A DNA stretch of 64,000 nucleotides from Micromonospora sp. RP3T (GCF_003027925.1 NZ_PYPS01000006.1:150183-214182), one strand, 5' to 3'; positions 1 through 7,814 are shown, numbered from the stretch's first letter. Numbers and translations: made by a program. The notes: generated from the sequence alone by a model not told the origin.

Positions 1-185
1 ACGCCGAGTGGGCGGTCTCGCTGCGCAGCAAGGGCGCGGTGGACGTGAGCCGGGTGGCGGTCGGCCTGGGCGGCGGCGGGCATCGCTTCGCGGCCGGTTT
101 CACCGGTCGGGGCCCGCTCGACGACGTGATCGGGAGCATCCGTGCCGCACTCACCCCCGCCGTGCTGACCACCCCACCCGCCTGA
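1..185 (+). CDS. DHH-family phosphoesterase (NrnA-type), C-terminal end only
   Basis: The frame is open from the window edge (first full codon at 3) to TGA at 183-185 and gives about 60 residues. It contains VSLRSKGAVDVSRVA followed by GLGGGGHRFAAG. The GGGHxxAAG motif is the substrate-binding signature of the C-terminal DHHA1 domain in NrnA-type oligoribonuclease/pAp phosphatases, which degrade nano-RNA and 3'-phosphoadenosine 5'-phosphate in the cytoplasm. In actinobacteria this gene commonly follows rbfA and precedes the MATE and truB genes, as here. The N-terminal DHH domain lies outside the window, so full length cannot be judged. The family call is firm; the exact substrate is inferred. 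Confidence 0.8.
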   Translation, partial: AEWAVSLRSKGAVDVSRVAVGLGGGGHRFAAGFTGRGPLDDVIGSIRAALTPAVLTTPPA

Positions 186-614
186 CCACTCCGTCCCGCA
201 GCCCCGCCACCCCCACCCCCACCCCACCCCTGACCTTCCCTGCGTCGATCTTGCGTTTGCCGCCCCTGGAACGTCGGTTTCGTACCGAATGGGCGGTCCG
301 TAACTGCCAGATCGGCGACCGGGGTGTCGGGGCGTGCCCGCCTGGGGTGGGATGTCCGGTTCCGGGGTGGTGGGCGGCACGCTCGCGGCGGAATCGTCGA
401 CGGGGTCGCGGCGTTGTATCCCGGTGCACGGCCGAGGAAGGCAAGCGCCCGCCCGCCCCCTGGGAATGACGGTGGGGTCCCGGTCGTTGCACAGTCTTCC
501 GGCGCCGCGTCGAGGCCCCCGCCCCGCGAGCAGCCGGAACCCCCGAGAACTTCTTTGTGCGCCTGACGGTGCCCGCACCCCCCGGTGCGTTGACCCCCGA
601 ATGGAGCCTTTCTG
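186..614. other. Gene-free stretch (429 bp) before the secreted lysozyme-like gene
   Basis: No ORF with convincing codon use is present. The stretch holds a decayed inverted repeat at 247-313 (listed separately) and then a long GC-rich segment that could be a long 5' leader for the gene at 615. I looked for the conserved blocks of the c-di-AMP (ydaO) riboswitch, which often precedes actinobacterial cell-wall hydrolase genes, and did not find them. A ribosome binding site (GGAG, 603-606) lies just before the start at 615. Confidence 0.5.
247..313. repeat. Imperfect 67-bp inverted repeat, GATCTTGC family
   Basis: The left arm starts GATCTTGCGTTTG (247-259) and the right arm ends TAACTGCCAGATC (301-313). 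The arms pair imperfectly. The outer sequence resembles the much better preserved repeat at 48763-48829 (GATCTTGCAGTT ... AACTGCAAGATC), so this looks like a decayed member of the same dispersed family. It sits 61 bp past the stop of the DHH gene and may act as its terminator. Confidence 0.45.
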
Positions 615-1157
615 ATGAACACGATGCTGCGTAAGAGTGTGCTGGGTATTGCTGGTCTGGCGTTCACCGGTGGTGTGTTCGCCGGTCCGATCGCCGCGCA
701 CGCCGACGCCTCCGCCCATGTGGCGAAGCCGGTCGTCGCCGTGCAGGGCGAGCAGTCCACGATCAACCTGAACGACGAGCAGACGGCCAACGTCAAGGCG
801 ATCATCGCGGCGACGAAGAAGGCCGGGCTGCCGGAGCGGGCCGCGGTCATCTCGATCGCGACCGCGTTGCAGGAGTCGAAGCTGGAGAACCTGGGCCACC
901 TCGGCGACCGCAACGACCACGACTCGCTGGGCCTGTTCCAGCAGCGCCCCTCCTCGGGTTGGGGCACGCCGGAGCAGATCACCGACCCGGAGTACTCGAC
1001 GCTGGCGTTCCTGAAGGGGCTGAAGCAGGTCGACGGCTGGCAGGACATGCCGCTGACCAAGGCGGCGCAGACGGTGCAGGTGTCGGCCTACCCGGACGCG
1101 TACGCCCAGTGGGAGAAGCAGGCCACCGATCTCGTCAACAAGCACTGGACCAAGTAA
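615..1157 (+). CDS. Secreted lysozyme/transglycosylase-like protein
   Basis: A 180-aa protein. The N-terminus (K6, hydrophobic LGIAGLAFTGGVFAG, then IAAHADA) is a classical Sec signal peptide with likely cleavage near residue 31. The mature part contains AVISIATALQESKLENL, then DSLGLFQQRPSSGWG and a TPEQITDPEYSTLAFLKGL block. The Glu in ALQES followed by SLGLFQQR resembles the catalytic Glu and GLFQ motif of lysozyme-fold muramidases, so a peptidoglycan-acting extracellular enzyme is likely. The substrate is not proven, and similar proteins are often left unnamed or misnamed in actinobacterial genomes. The start is ATG with GGAG about 8 nt upstream. A strong hairpin follows the stop. Confidence 0.75.
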   Translation: MNTMLRKSVLGIAGLAFTGGVFAGPIAAHADASAHVAKPVVAVQGEQSTINLNDEQTANVKAIIAATKKAGLPERAAVISIATALQESKLENLGHLGDRNDHDSLGLFQQRPSSGWGTPEQITDPEYSTLAFLKGLKQVDGWQDMPLTKAAQTVQVSAYPDAYAQWEKQATDLVNKHWTK

Positions 1158-1166
1158 GACGGCGCG

Positions 1167-1197
1167 AGGGCCGGCACCCGCCGAGGGTGCCGGCCTT
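1167..1197 (+). terminator. Stem-loop terminator after the lysozyme-like gene
   Basis: GGCCGGCACCC (1169-1179) pairs perfectly with GGGTGCCGGCC (1185-1195) around a 5-nt loop, and the stem extends by a G-T and an A-T pair. It starts 10 nt after the stop codon. There is only a short T run, as is usual for actinobacterial terminators. Confidence 0.75.
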
Positions 1198-1254
1198 CGG
1201 CGTTTCCCCGCAGACACGAGGCGTGCCGGTCTTCCCGCGCTACGTCACGCTGGG

Positions 1255-1260
1255 GACAAT
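1255..1260 (+). promoter_or_regulatory. -10-like GACAAT for a leaderless gene
   Basis: GACAAT ends 6 nt before ATG 1267, so the expected transcription start coincides with that ATG. No clear -35 or Shine-Dalgarno sequence is visible. This favours ATG 1267 over ATG 1264. Confidence 0.4.
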
Positions 1261-1266
1261 CGGATG

Positions 1267-1674
1267 ATGGATCACCCCCGTGAGCTCACCGTCGAGGCGC
1301 CCCGGGTCTGGGATCGGCCGGTCGTCTCCGTACCGGTGTTGATCTGCCTCTCCCTGGTCGGTGGCCAACTGCCGTCGTTCTCGACGGTGGCGAACCTCTA
1401 CATTCTCGGCACCGGCGGGGGGTTGATCTGGGTCGGTCTGAGCAACCGGGTGCCCCGACGCCCGGCGCCGCGGCGGCTGCCGTCGGCCGCGCTGTGGTGG
1501 CTGCTGCCGGTCACCGTCTTCGGGGTCTTCGAGGGGGCGACATTCGTGCTGTCAGTGGGCGACGACTTCCCCACCTTCTCCCGGCTGGCCGATCCGCTGC
1601 TCGAGGATCACCTGGCCCGCTCGGGGGCCTGGTTCGCCTGGCTGGCCGCGTTCTGGGGACTGGTCCGCCGATGA
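1267..1674 (+). CDS. Small multi-pass membrane protein, unknown function
   Basis: A 135-aa protein with about three hydrophobic segments: PVLICLSLVGG near residues 24-34, LYILGTGGGLIWVGL near 41-56, and LWWLLPVTVFGVFEGATFVL near 77-96, then a C-terminal AWFAWLAAFWGL. I do not recognise a characterised family. Its stop overlaps the start of the next small membrane protein gene by ATGA (1671-1674), so the two are translationally coupled and probably act together in the membrane. ATG 1267 is preferred over 1264 because a -10-like hexamer ends exactly 6 nt upstream. Confidence 0.6.
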   Translation: MDHPRELTVEAPRVWDRPVVSVPVLICLSLVGGQLPSFSTVANLYILGTGGGLIWVGLSNRVPRRPAPRRLPSAALWWLLPVTVFGVFEGATFVLSVGDDFPTFSRLADPLLEDHLARSGAWFAWLAAFWGLVRR

Positions 1675-1883
1675 TGCGCGCGTTGGCCATCGGCGGCTTC
1701 CTGACCGCCCTGTTGCTGTTCGCGGTCGTCGAGTGGGCCGCCCGTCGGGAGGGTTCCCGGGTGCCGTCCCTGGCGGACGTCTGCGCCTTCGTCATGCGGT
1801 ACGAGGTCGGGCCGGTGCCGGTGGGCCGGATCGGTCTGTTCGGCTTCTGGTGGTGGCTGGGCTGGCACTTTCTCGCCCGCTGA
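1671..1883 (+). CDS. Small membrane protein (DUF6186-like)
   Basis: A 70-aa protein with a first transmembrane segment LAIGGFLTALLLFAVVEW, a polar middle containing RREGSRVPSLADVCAFVMRY, and a second hydrophobic segment IGLFGFWWWLGWHFLA at the C-terminus. The pattern resembles the small actinobacterial DUF6186 membrane family, but I recall that family only loosely. It starts in a 4-nt ATGA overlap with the preceding membrane-protein gene; an ATG three bases later (1674) is possible. The function is unknown. Confidence 0.6.
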   Translation: MMRALAIGGFLTALLLFAVVEWAARREGSRVPSLADVCAFVMRYEVGPVPVGRIGLFGFWWWLGWHFLAR

Positions 1884-2213
1884 GACGCCGCCGGAAACGG
1901 GGTCGGCTGTCCGCATCGCGGGAACAGTGGGCACTATCTGGAAAGTGAACGTTAATTTGGGTGCGGGACCGGCGCTTCGCGGCGCTGGTCACGGGGGGTG
2001 GTGCCGCACCCGGCGCTACCTCCCTCCAGGGTCAGACCGACCCGGGCTCACGCTGCCAGGCGAGCCGCTCCGGTGATCCCGGACCGCTGCCCGGCGCGCA
2101 GCAGGCCGACGACTCCGGTCGCGGCGCGACGGTCGTCGCGTCGTCGACGACGGGGCGTCGGACGCCCGCAGGGCCGCCGTGCCTCGGTGGTCCGCACCCT
2201 GGAAGGACATGCC
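1884..2213. other. Gene-free stretch (330 bp)
   Basis: No coding region with normal codon use is visible. A relatively AT-rich patch around 1928-1960 contains ACTATCTGGAAAGTGAACG and then TTAATTTGG. This is unlike the surrounding sequence and may be a promoter, although no well-spaced -35/-10 pair could be fixed. The remainder is featureless GC-rich DNA leading to the small ORF at 2214. Confidence 0.4.
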
Positions 2214-2312
2214 ATGCCGAGCAAGCGCAAGCCGCAGACCGAGACCACCAACGACGAGGCGCGTGAGCAGATGCGTCGCGCGTTGCAGACCTCGATGGAC
2301 ACCCGTCAGTGA
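2214..2312 (+). CDS. Small hydrophilic protein (32 aa)
   Basis: ATG 2214 is preceded by GGAAGGA (2201-2207), a good ribosome binding site. The product begins MPSKRKPQTETTNDEAREQM and continues RRALQTSMDTRQ. It is highly charged and has no signal peptide or membrane segment; the EAREQMRRALQ part could form a short amphipathic helix. Stand-alone gene about 330 bp from its upstream neighbour. No family is recognised. Evidence is the RBS, the codon bias and the gene-like composition; expression and conservation are unproven. Confidence 0.45.
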   Translation: MPSKRKPQTETTNDEAREQMRRALQTSMDTRQ

Positions 2313-2479
2313 CGCAGGCCGTCCGGCGGTGACGCCGGCCGGCCGGGGCCCCGCGACACCGTGACCGGCCCCACCGCCAGCGTCACCGCCGCACCGGTCG
2401 CCGCGCCCGCGACACCGGACCGGAGCCCGCGCCCACCCCCGCCGCCGGGCGGGGCCGCCGCGCGGTGGAACGACAGCGC

Positions 2480-2485
2480 TACCGT
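2480..2485 (+). promoter_or_regulatory. -10-like TACCGT for a leaderless P-loop gene
   Basis: TACCGT ends 6 nt before GTG 2492, which places the transcription start at the GTG itself. There is no Shine-Dalgarno sequence, and this selects 2492 rather than GTG 2465. Confidence 0.45.
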
Positions 2486-2491
2486 CACCCG

Positions 2492-3007
2492 GTGCGCCGC
2501 ATCCTCGTCGTCGGCAGCTCGGGTGCCGGCAAGAGCACCCTCGCCGGTGAACTGGCCCGGCGACTCGACCTCCCGCTGATCCACCTCGACCGTCACTACT
2601 GGCGGCCCGGCTGGGTCGCTTCGACCGGCGCCGAGTTCCGCGCCGAGGTGGCCGCGCTGGCTGCCCGCCCGGCCTGGGTGATGGACGGCAACTACGCCAG
2701 CACCCTCGACCTCCGGCTGCCCCACGCCGACCTGCTGGTGCTCTGTGACCCGCACCGGTTGCGGTGCCTGGCCCGGGTGACGCGTCGCCGCTGGGCCCAC
2801 CGCGCCGAGCCCCGACCCGATCTTCCCGAGGGCTGCCCGGAGCGCGTCGACCTCGAATTCCTGCGCTACGTCTGGCGCTATCCGCGCCACTCCCGCCCCC
2901 GGGTGTTGGCGGCCGTCGCCGCGTACGCCCCGAACCTGCCGGTGCGTCGGCTGCGCGGCCGGCGGGACGTGGCTCGCTTCCTGGCCGGGATGGGTAAGCG
3001 GTCCTAG
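2492..3007 (+). CDS. P-loop NTPase, FlaR/adenylate-kinase-like small kinase
   Basis: A 171-aa protein beginning VRRILVVGSSGAGKSTLAGE. The Walker A motif GSSGAGKST is close to the N-terminus, followed by LPLIHLDRHYWRPGW (a D-x-x-Y/W block typical of adenylate-kinase-like and 'topology modulation protein' families), WVMDGNYASTLDLRL and DLLVLCDPHRLRCL. The R-rich segment TRRRWAHRAEPRPDLPEG resembles a LID region. A small-molecule kinase is the best guess; the phosphate acceptor is unknown. An in-frame GTG at 2465 would add nine residues, but the TACCGT hexamer 6 nt before 2492 supports a leaderless start there. Stands alone, 42 bp before the MATE gene. Confidence 0.65.
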   Translation: MRRILVVGSSGAGKSTLAGELARRLDLPLIHLDRHYWRPGWVASTGAEFRAEVAALAARPAWVMDGNYASTLDLRLPHADLLVLCDPHRLRCLARVTRRRWAHRAEPRPDLPEGCPERVDLEFLRYVWRYPRHSRPRVLAAVAAYAPNLPVRRLRGRRDVARFLAGMGKRS

Positions 3008-3035
3008 CGGGTTGCGTTCCTTACCGAGCGCGTGC

Positions 3036-3041
3036 CAGGAT
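3036..3041 (+). promoter_or_regulatory. -10-like CAGGAT before the MATE gene
   Basis: CAGGAT ends 8 nt before ATG 3050. Its AGGA could instead serve as a Shine-Dalgarno sequence, so the leaderless reading is less certain here. Confidence 0.3.
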
Positions 3042-3049
3042 CGGCGGCG

Positions 3050-4372
3050 ATGAGCACGACTGCCGCCCCCGCCTCCGCCGCCACGCCCCGGCGGATCGCC
3101 GCGCTCGCCCTGCCCGCGCTGGTGGTGCTGGCCGCCGAGCCGCTCTACGTGCTCGTCGACACCGCGGTGGTCGGCCATCTCGGGCGGGTGCCGCTCGCCG
3201 CGCTCGCCGTCGGCGGCACGGTCATGACACTGACCGCCTGGATCGGCACCGTCGTCGCGTACGGCACCACGGGGCGGTCGGCCCGCCGGTTCGGTGCGGG
3301 GGACCGGGCCGCCGCGGTGGCCGAGGGCGTCCAGGCGTCCTGGCTCGCGCTGACCGCCGGTGTGCTGGTGGCGGTCGCCATCGGCATCGGCGGGGGCGCG
3401 TTGGCGCGTACCCTCGTGGGCGGTCCCGGCGAGGTGGCCGACGCCGCCGCCGGTTGGCTGCGGGTCGCGGCGCTCGGTGCCCCCGGCCTGCTGCTCGCCG
3501 CCGCCGGCAACGGCTGGCTGCGCGGTATCCAGGACACCCGCCGGCCGCTGCTGTTCGTGCTCGCCCCCAACCTGCTCTCCGCGCTGCTCTGCCCGCTGCT
3601 TGTCTACCCGGCCGGGCTCGGCCTGGTCGGCTCCGCGGTGGCGAACGCGGTGGCGCAGACGCTCTCCGGCGTCCTCTTCGCGGCGGCGCTGGTCCGCGAG
3701 CGGGTCTCCCTGCGGCCCCGGCCCCGCACCATCGGGCAGCAGTTGGTGCTCAGCCGCGACCTGCTCGTCCGGGGCGTCGCCTTCCAGGCGAGCTTCCTGT
3801 CGGCGACCGCGGTCGCGGCCCGCTTCGGCGCCGCCGCGGTCGGCGCGCACCAGATCGCCGTACAACTGTGGTTCTTCACCGCGCTGGTGCTGGACGCCCT
3901 CGCGATCGCCGCGCAGGCCCTGGTCGGCGCCGCGCTCGGCGCCGGCGACGCGGCCGGCGCGCGGTTCCTCGCCCGCCGCGTCGCAGTGCTCGGCGGCGTG
4001 TGCGGCGTGGCGTTCGCGGTGCTCATCGCCGCCGGCGCCGGCGGGGTGCCGTCGTTGTTCAGCTCCGATCCGCAGGTACGCGAGCAGGCCCTGGTGGCCT
4101 GGCCCTGGCTGGTCGCGCTCCAGCCGATCGGTGGCGTGGTGTTCGCGCTCGACGGGGTGCTGATCGGCGCCGGCGACGTGCGCTACCTGCGCAACCTCAC
4201 CATCGTGGCCGCGCTGGGCGGGTTCCTGCCGGCGATCTGGCTGGCCTACGGCCTCGACCTCGGGCTGGGCGGGATCTGGGCCGGGCTGACGCTGTTCGTG
4301 GTGCTCCGGCTGATCGCGCTGCTGCTGCGACTGCGTTCCGGCGCCTGGGCGGTCGTCGGCGCGGTCCGCTGA
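3050..4372 (+). CDS. MATE-family (DinF-type) multidrug efflux transporter
   Basis: A 440-aa polytopic membrane protein with about twelve hydrophobic segments in two homologous halves. The first half starts RRIAALALPALVVLAAEPLY then VDTAVVGHLGRVPLAALAVG. The P, D-T-A-V-V-G and L-A-A-L-A-V-G positions match the DinF subfamily of MATE exporters, which use Na+ or H+ gradients to expel cationic compounds. The motif GNGWLRGIQDTRRPL in the middle is also DinF-like. GTG 3032 would add six residues, but ATG 3050 gives the usual N-terminus. The gene stands between nrnA and truB as in other Micromonosporaceae and converges on the gene at 4409. The substrate is unknown. Confidence 0.85.
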   Translation: MSTTAAPASAATPRRIAALALPALVVLAAEPLYVLVDTAVVGHLGRVPLAALAVGGTVMTLTAWIGTVVAYGTTGRSARRFGAGDRAAAVAEGVQASWLALTAGVLVAVAIGIGGGALARTLVGGPGEVADAAAGWLRVAALGAPGLLLAAAGNGWLRGIQDTRRPLLFVLAPNLLSALLCPLLVYPAGLGLVGSAVANAVAQTLSGVLFAAALVRERVSLRPRPRTIGQQLVLSRDLLVRGVAFQASFLSATAVAARFGAAAVGAHQIAVQLWFFTALVLDALAIAAQALVGAALGAGDAAGARFLARRVAVLGGVCGVAFAVLIAAGAGGVPSLFSSDPQVREQALVAWPWLVALQPIGGVVFALDGVLIGAGDVRYLRNLTIVAALGGFLPAIWLAYGLDLGLGGIWAGLTLFVVLRLIALLLRLRSGAWAVVGAVR

Positions 4373-4408
4373 CCGCCGCGCGTCGGGCGGGCATCGGCCG
4401 GGCCGACG

Positions 4409-5404
4409 TCAGCAGGTGTCCGGGAGGTCGAGGGTCTTGTCCGGGTCGAAGACCGCGTCCGGATCCGGGTCGACGGGACCGCCGAACGCGGGCTTGCCAA
4501 GCGCGAGCAGGCCCTTGTCCCAGGCCGCGCAGTCGATGTTGGAGGCGTACGAGTCGGACTTCTCGAGCCAGAGCCCGAGCGAGCCGCGGCGCACGTCGTC
4601 CGGGTGGGGCACGCTCCACACCACGGTGTCGTGCACCACCACGACACCGTCGCCCGGCTCGGTGCTCGCGGTGGGGAACGCGTACGCCCAGACGAAGTTC
4701 GTGGTGACCGCCAGGATCCGGATGCCGTGCGGATCCCTGGTGGCCCGGTAGCTGATCCGGCCCTTGACCCGGGGCTGGTCGGCGGTGAGCCGGGCGCCGG
4801 GGGTCAGCCGGGTGGCGTAGCTGCCCACCTCGCCGGAGGGGACGTCGCGGCGCAGGTCGGCCCGGGCGTCCGGCGCGAACTGGCGGACCAGCCGCTCCGG
4901 GTCCTTCGCGCTGAAGAACGCGCGGTCCAGCCGGGCGGTCACCAGCGCCCTGCGCACCTTGGCCAGCGTGTCGGCCACCTGCTTCTCGGTGAACGGGCCG
5001 GTCCGCTTGGCCCGGGGCAGCGCGATCCCGGCCGCGCCCCGCGGAAAGCCGGCGGCCGGGGTGCCGTCGAACGGCCCGGTGGTCGGTGGCGGCGACGCCG
5101 AGGTGACGGCCTGCTCGCCGCCGGGCGGGCTGACCGTCGGATGGGCCACCGGTCCCGCCTGCCAGCGTCGGTATCCCTGGTAGCCGACCGTGGTGACCAC
5201 CCCGGCGCAGGCCAACAGCAGCACCGCGACCGCGCCGCCGAGCAGCTTGCCCGAGTGCCGGTTCAGGCCGATGCGCCAGCGGGCGAGGCGGGTGGGCTCG
5301 GCCTCCGGGGCGGCCTGGCGGAGCCACTCGGGAACCCGCCCCAGAGCATCCGCGGACAGCGGGTCGGCGGGGTGGGGCTCGGGGGTGGCGCGGTGATCGG
5401 TCAT
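4409..5404 (-). CDS. Membrane-anchored hypothetical protein
   Basis: A 331-aa protein. Residues 1-60 are a polar cytoplasmic region (MTDHRATPEPHPADPLSADA), followed by one transmembrane helix GGAVAVLLLACAGVVTTVGY and a large external domain of about 240 residues. The linker just outside the membrane is rich in Pro, Ser and Thr. The outer domain contains FTEKQVADTLAKVRRALVTA, FSAKDPERLVRQFAPDARADLR and ILAVTTNFVWAYAF and ends LDLPDTC. I do not recognise the fold; it resembles actinobacterial single-pass proteins of unknown role. ATG 5404 is preferred over an upstream in-frame start at 5437 because GGAAG lies 5 nt before it. It is transcribed divergently from truB. Confidence 0.65.
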   Translation of the reverse strand: MTDHRATPEPHPADPLSADALGRVPEWLRQAAPEAEPTRLARWRIGLNRHSGKLLGGAVAVLLLACAGVVTTVGYQGYRRWQAGPVAHPTVSPPGGEQAVTSASPPPTTGPFDGTPAAGFPRGAAGIALPRAKRTGPFTEKQVADTLAKVRRALVTARLDRAFFSAKDPERLVRQFAPDARADLRRDVPSGEVGSYATRLTPGARLTADQPRVKGRISYRATRDPHGIRILAVTTNFVWAYAFPTASTEPGDGVVVVHDTVVWSVPHPDDVRRGSLGLWLEKSDSYASNIDCAAWDKGLLALGKPAFGGPVDPDPDAVFDPDKTLDLPDTC

Positions 5405-5497
5405 CGGACTTCCGGGGCGGTGGGGACGAGGGCGCATGATCTTGACACTCCGCTGACCGGGGCGGTATCCCCCGCGGGGTCGGTCGCCGCCGTCTGG

Positions 5498-5503
5498 CAG
5501 GCT
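5498..5503 (+). promoter_or_regulatory. -10-like CAGGCT before truB
   Basis: CAGGCT ends 8 nt before GTG 5512, giving a possible leaderless start. A separate candidate lies upstream: TTGACA at 5442-5447 with TATCCC at 5466-5471 (18-bp spacer), which would give a leader of roughly 35 nt. The two are alternatives. Confidence 0.35.
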
Positions 5504-5511
5504 TGGCGGGC

Positions 5512-6396
5512 GTGAGCACAGACGGTCTGATCGTGGTCGACAAGCCCGGCGGCATGACGTCGCACGATGTGGTGGCCCGCATCCGGCGGCTGGCCCGGAC
5601 CCGCCGGGTCGGGCACGGCGGCACGCTGGACCCGATGGCCACCGGTGTGCTCGTGATCGGGGTGGGGCGGGCGACCCGGCTGCTCACCTACGTGATCGGC
5701 GCGGGCAAGAGCTACGCCGCGACGATCCGGCTCGGCCAGGCCACTGTCACCGACGACGCCGAGGGGGACGTGATCGCCACCACCGCCACGGCGGGGGTGA
5801 CCGACGACGCGATCCGGGCCGCGCTGGCGGCGCTGACCGGCGAGATCGACCAGGTGCCGAGCGCGGTGAGCGCCATCAAGATCAACGGAGAGCGGGCGTA
5901 CAAGCGGGTCCGCGACGGGGAGAGCGTGGACCTGCCGGCCCGTCGGGTCACCGTCTCCCGCCTCGACGTGCTGGCCATCCGCCGGGACACCCCGGACGTG
6001 GTGGACGTGGACGTGGACGTGACCTGCTCGTCCGGGACGTACATCCGGGCCGTCGCGCGGGACGCGGGCCTGGCCCTCGGGGTCGGCGGCCACCTCACCG
6101 CGCTGCGTCGGACCGCCGTCGGCGGCTTCGCGCTGGCCGAGGCGGCCACCCTGGCGCAGCTCGAACAGCGCGCGCCGGAGGTGGTGAACCTGCCGCTGGA
6201 CGCCGCCGCCGCGCGGTTCTTCCCGCGCCGGGACGCCACCGCCGAGGAGACCCGCACGCTGTCCCACGGCGGGCCGCTGGCCCCGGCCGGGATCGCCGGT
6301 CCGTACGCGGTCTTCGATCCGGCGGGCGGGCTGATCGCTATCGTCAGCGAACGGGACGGGCGGGCCCGCGCGGAGATCGTGCTGGCCCCGGCCTGA
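5512..6396 (+). CDS. truB: tRNA pseudouridine(55) synthase TruB
   Basis: A 294-aa enzyme that isomerises U55 in the T-loop of tRNAs. The N-terminus DGLIVVDKPGGMTSHDVVAR and the catalytic block GHGGTLDPMATGVL (nucleophile Asp40) are diagnostic. YKRVRDGESVDLPARRVTV and CSSGTYIRAVARD are further TruB motifs, and a C-terminal PUA-like region follows. GTG 5512 gives the usual N-terminus VSTDGLIVVDKPGG; TTG 5503 would add three residues. The order truB - ribF - rpsO - pnp is the classical one. The 31-bp gap to ribF suggests one transcript. Confidence 0.96.
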   Translation: MSTDGLIVVDKPGGMTSHDVVARIRRLARTRRVGHGGTLDPMATGVLVIGVGRATRLLTYVIGAGKSYAATIRLGQATVTDDAEGDVIATTATAGVTDDAIRAALAALTGEIDQVPSAVSAIKINGERAYKRVRDGESVDLPARRVTVSRLDVLAIRRDTPDVVDVDVDVTCSSGTYIRAVARDAGLALGVGGHLTALRRTAVGGFALAEAATLAQLEQRAPEVVNLPLDAAAARFFPRRDATAEETRTLSHGGPLAPAGIAGPYAVFDPAGGLIAIVSERDGRARAEIVLAPA

Positions 6397-6427
6397 CGGC
6401 GCGCGCGGCGGACAGGGGAGGAACGGC

Positions 6428-7354
6428 ATGCAGCGGTGGCGGGGGTACGAGGCGGCGCCCGGCGGCTGGGGGCGTTCGGTGGTCACCATCGGCGTCTTCG
6501 ACGGGGTGCACCAGGGGCACCAGGCCACCATCGGGCACGCCGTGGCGCGCGCCCGGGAACTGGGCGTCAAGTCGGTGGTGGTGACGTTCGACCCGCACCC
6601 GGCCGAGGTGGTCCGCCCCGGGTCGCACCCGGCGGTGCTCACCGAGCCGGCCCGCAAGGCGGAGCTGATCGAGGCGCTCGGCGTGGACGTGCTCTGCGTG
6701 GTGCCGTTCACCGCCGAGTTCTCCCGGCTGCCGGCCGAGGCGTTCGTGCACGACATCCTCACCGAGCACCTGCACGCCGCGCTGGTCGTGGTCGGCGACA
6801 ACTTCCGGTTCGGGCACCGGGCGGCCGGTGACGTGGCGCTGCTGGAGCGGCTGGGCCGCACGTTCGGCTTCGGCGTGGAAGACGCCCCGCTGGTCGCCGA
6901 GGCGGGCACCGTCTTCTCGTCCACGTACATCCGCTCCTGCGTCGACGCCGGTGACGTGCGCGCGGCGGCGGCGGCGCTGGGCCGCCCGCACCGGGTCGAG
7001 GGTGTGGTGGTCCGCGGCGACCAGCGCGGACGTGAGCTGGGTTACCCCACCGCCAACCTGCTGACCCACCGGTACGCGGCGGTGCCCGCCGACGGGGTGT
7101 ACGCGGCCCGGCTGGTGCGTCGCGGCGGCGACCCGCTCGTGGCGGCGGTGTCGATCGGCACGAACCCGACGTTCTCCGGCCGGGAACGCCGGGTGGAGGC
7201 GTACGCGCTGGACTTCTCCGGTGACCTGTACGGTGAGCGGCTGGCGCTGGACTTCGTGGCGCACCTGCGCGAGCAACGGACGTACGACGCGATCGAGCCG
7301 CTGGTCGCCCAGATCGCCGAGGACGTGGAGCGCACCCGACGGGCGGTGTCCTGA
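6428..7354 (+). CDS. ribF: Bifunctional riboflavin kinase / FAD synthetase
   Basis: A 308-aa enzyme converting riboflavin to FMN and FMN to FAD. The N-terminal FAD synthetase domain has TIGVFDGVHQGHQATIGHAV (nucleotidyltransferase HxGH-type motif), VVTFDPHPAEVV and FRFGHRAAGDVALL. The C-terminal riboflavin kinase domain begins near residue 185 with HRVEGVVVRGDQRGRELGYP then TANLLTHRYAAVPADGVYA, containing the PTAN motif, and continues with IGTNPTFSGRERRVEAYALD. Start ATG 6428 follows a strong GGGGAGG. It lies between truB and rpsO. Length is normal for the family. Confidence 0.96.
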   Translation: MQRWRGYEAAPGGWGRSVVTIGVFDGVHQGHQATIGHAVARARELGVKSVVVTFDPHPAEVVRPGSHPAVLTEPARKAELIEALGVDVLCVVPFTAEFSRLPAEAFVHDILTEHLHAALVVVGDNFRFGHRAAGDVALLERLGRTFGFGVEDAPLVAEAGTVFSSTYIRSCVDAGDVRAAAAALGRPHRVEGVVVRGDQRGRELGYPTANLLTHRYAAVPADGVYAARLVRRGGDPLVAAVSIGTNPTFSGRERRVEAYALDFSGDLYGERLALDFVAHLREQRTYDAIEPLVAQIAEDVERTRRAVS

Positions 7355-7540
7355 CCCGCGAGGGGAGACCTTGACCGGCCGGTCCGGTCCGGGGCTGGTA
7401 GGCTGACGGAGACGTCGGCTGACCGACGGGAGCCTCGCGTGCCTGCACGACGCCGCGGGCGCGAGGAATCCGGTCCGTCGCACCGGTCGCCACGACCGCT
7501 CCGACAGACCTCATCGAACCACCCACGAAACAGGGAGAAC

Positions 7541-7810
7541 ATGGCGCTCGACCAGGAAGCCAAGGCCAAGATCCGCCAGGAGTACGCGACCGCCGAGGGC
7601 GACACCGGTTCGCCGGAGGTGCAGGTCGCGGTCCTGACCAAGCGGATCGCGGAGCTGACCGAGCACCTGAAGGTGCACAAGCACGACCACCACAGCCGCC
7701 GTGGGCTGCTGCTGCTGGTCGGCCGGCGCCGTCGGCTGCTCAACTACGTCCAGAAGAAGGACATCAACCGCTACCGCTCGCTCATCGAGCGGCTCGGCCT
7801 GCGCCGATGA
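7541..7810 (+). CDS. rpsO: 30S ribosomal protein S15
   Basis: An 89-aa protein, the usual S15 length, beginning [16 protein letters not shown]. It contains [40 protein letters not shown] and [20 protein letters not shown], the complete signature of S15, which binds helices 20-22 of 16S rRNA and forms bridges with the 50S subunit. RBS AGGGAG is 5 nt upstream of the ATG. The 186-bp gap after ribF contains TTGACC (7371-7376) and a good -10 TAGGCT (7399-7404), though their spacing (22 bp) is too long for a simple pair; rpsO probably has its own promoter. A strong hairpin follows. Confidence 0.97.
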   Translation: MALDQEAKAKIRQEYATAEGDTGSPEVQVAVLTKRIAELTEHLKVHKHDHHSRRGLLLLVGRRRRLLNYVQKKDINRYRSLIERLGLRR

Positions 7811-7814
7811 GCTG

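Noticed and set aside
300..614. Possible c-di-AMP (ydaO) riboswitch before the lysozyme-like gene
   Set aside because: The conserved ydaO sequence blocks could not be located; GC-richness alone is not evidence.
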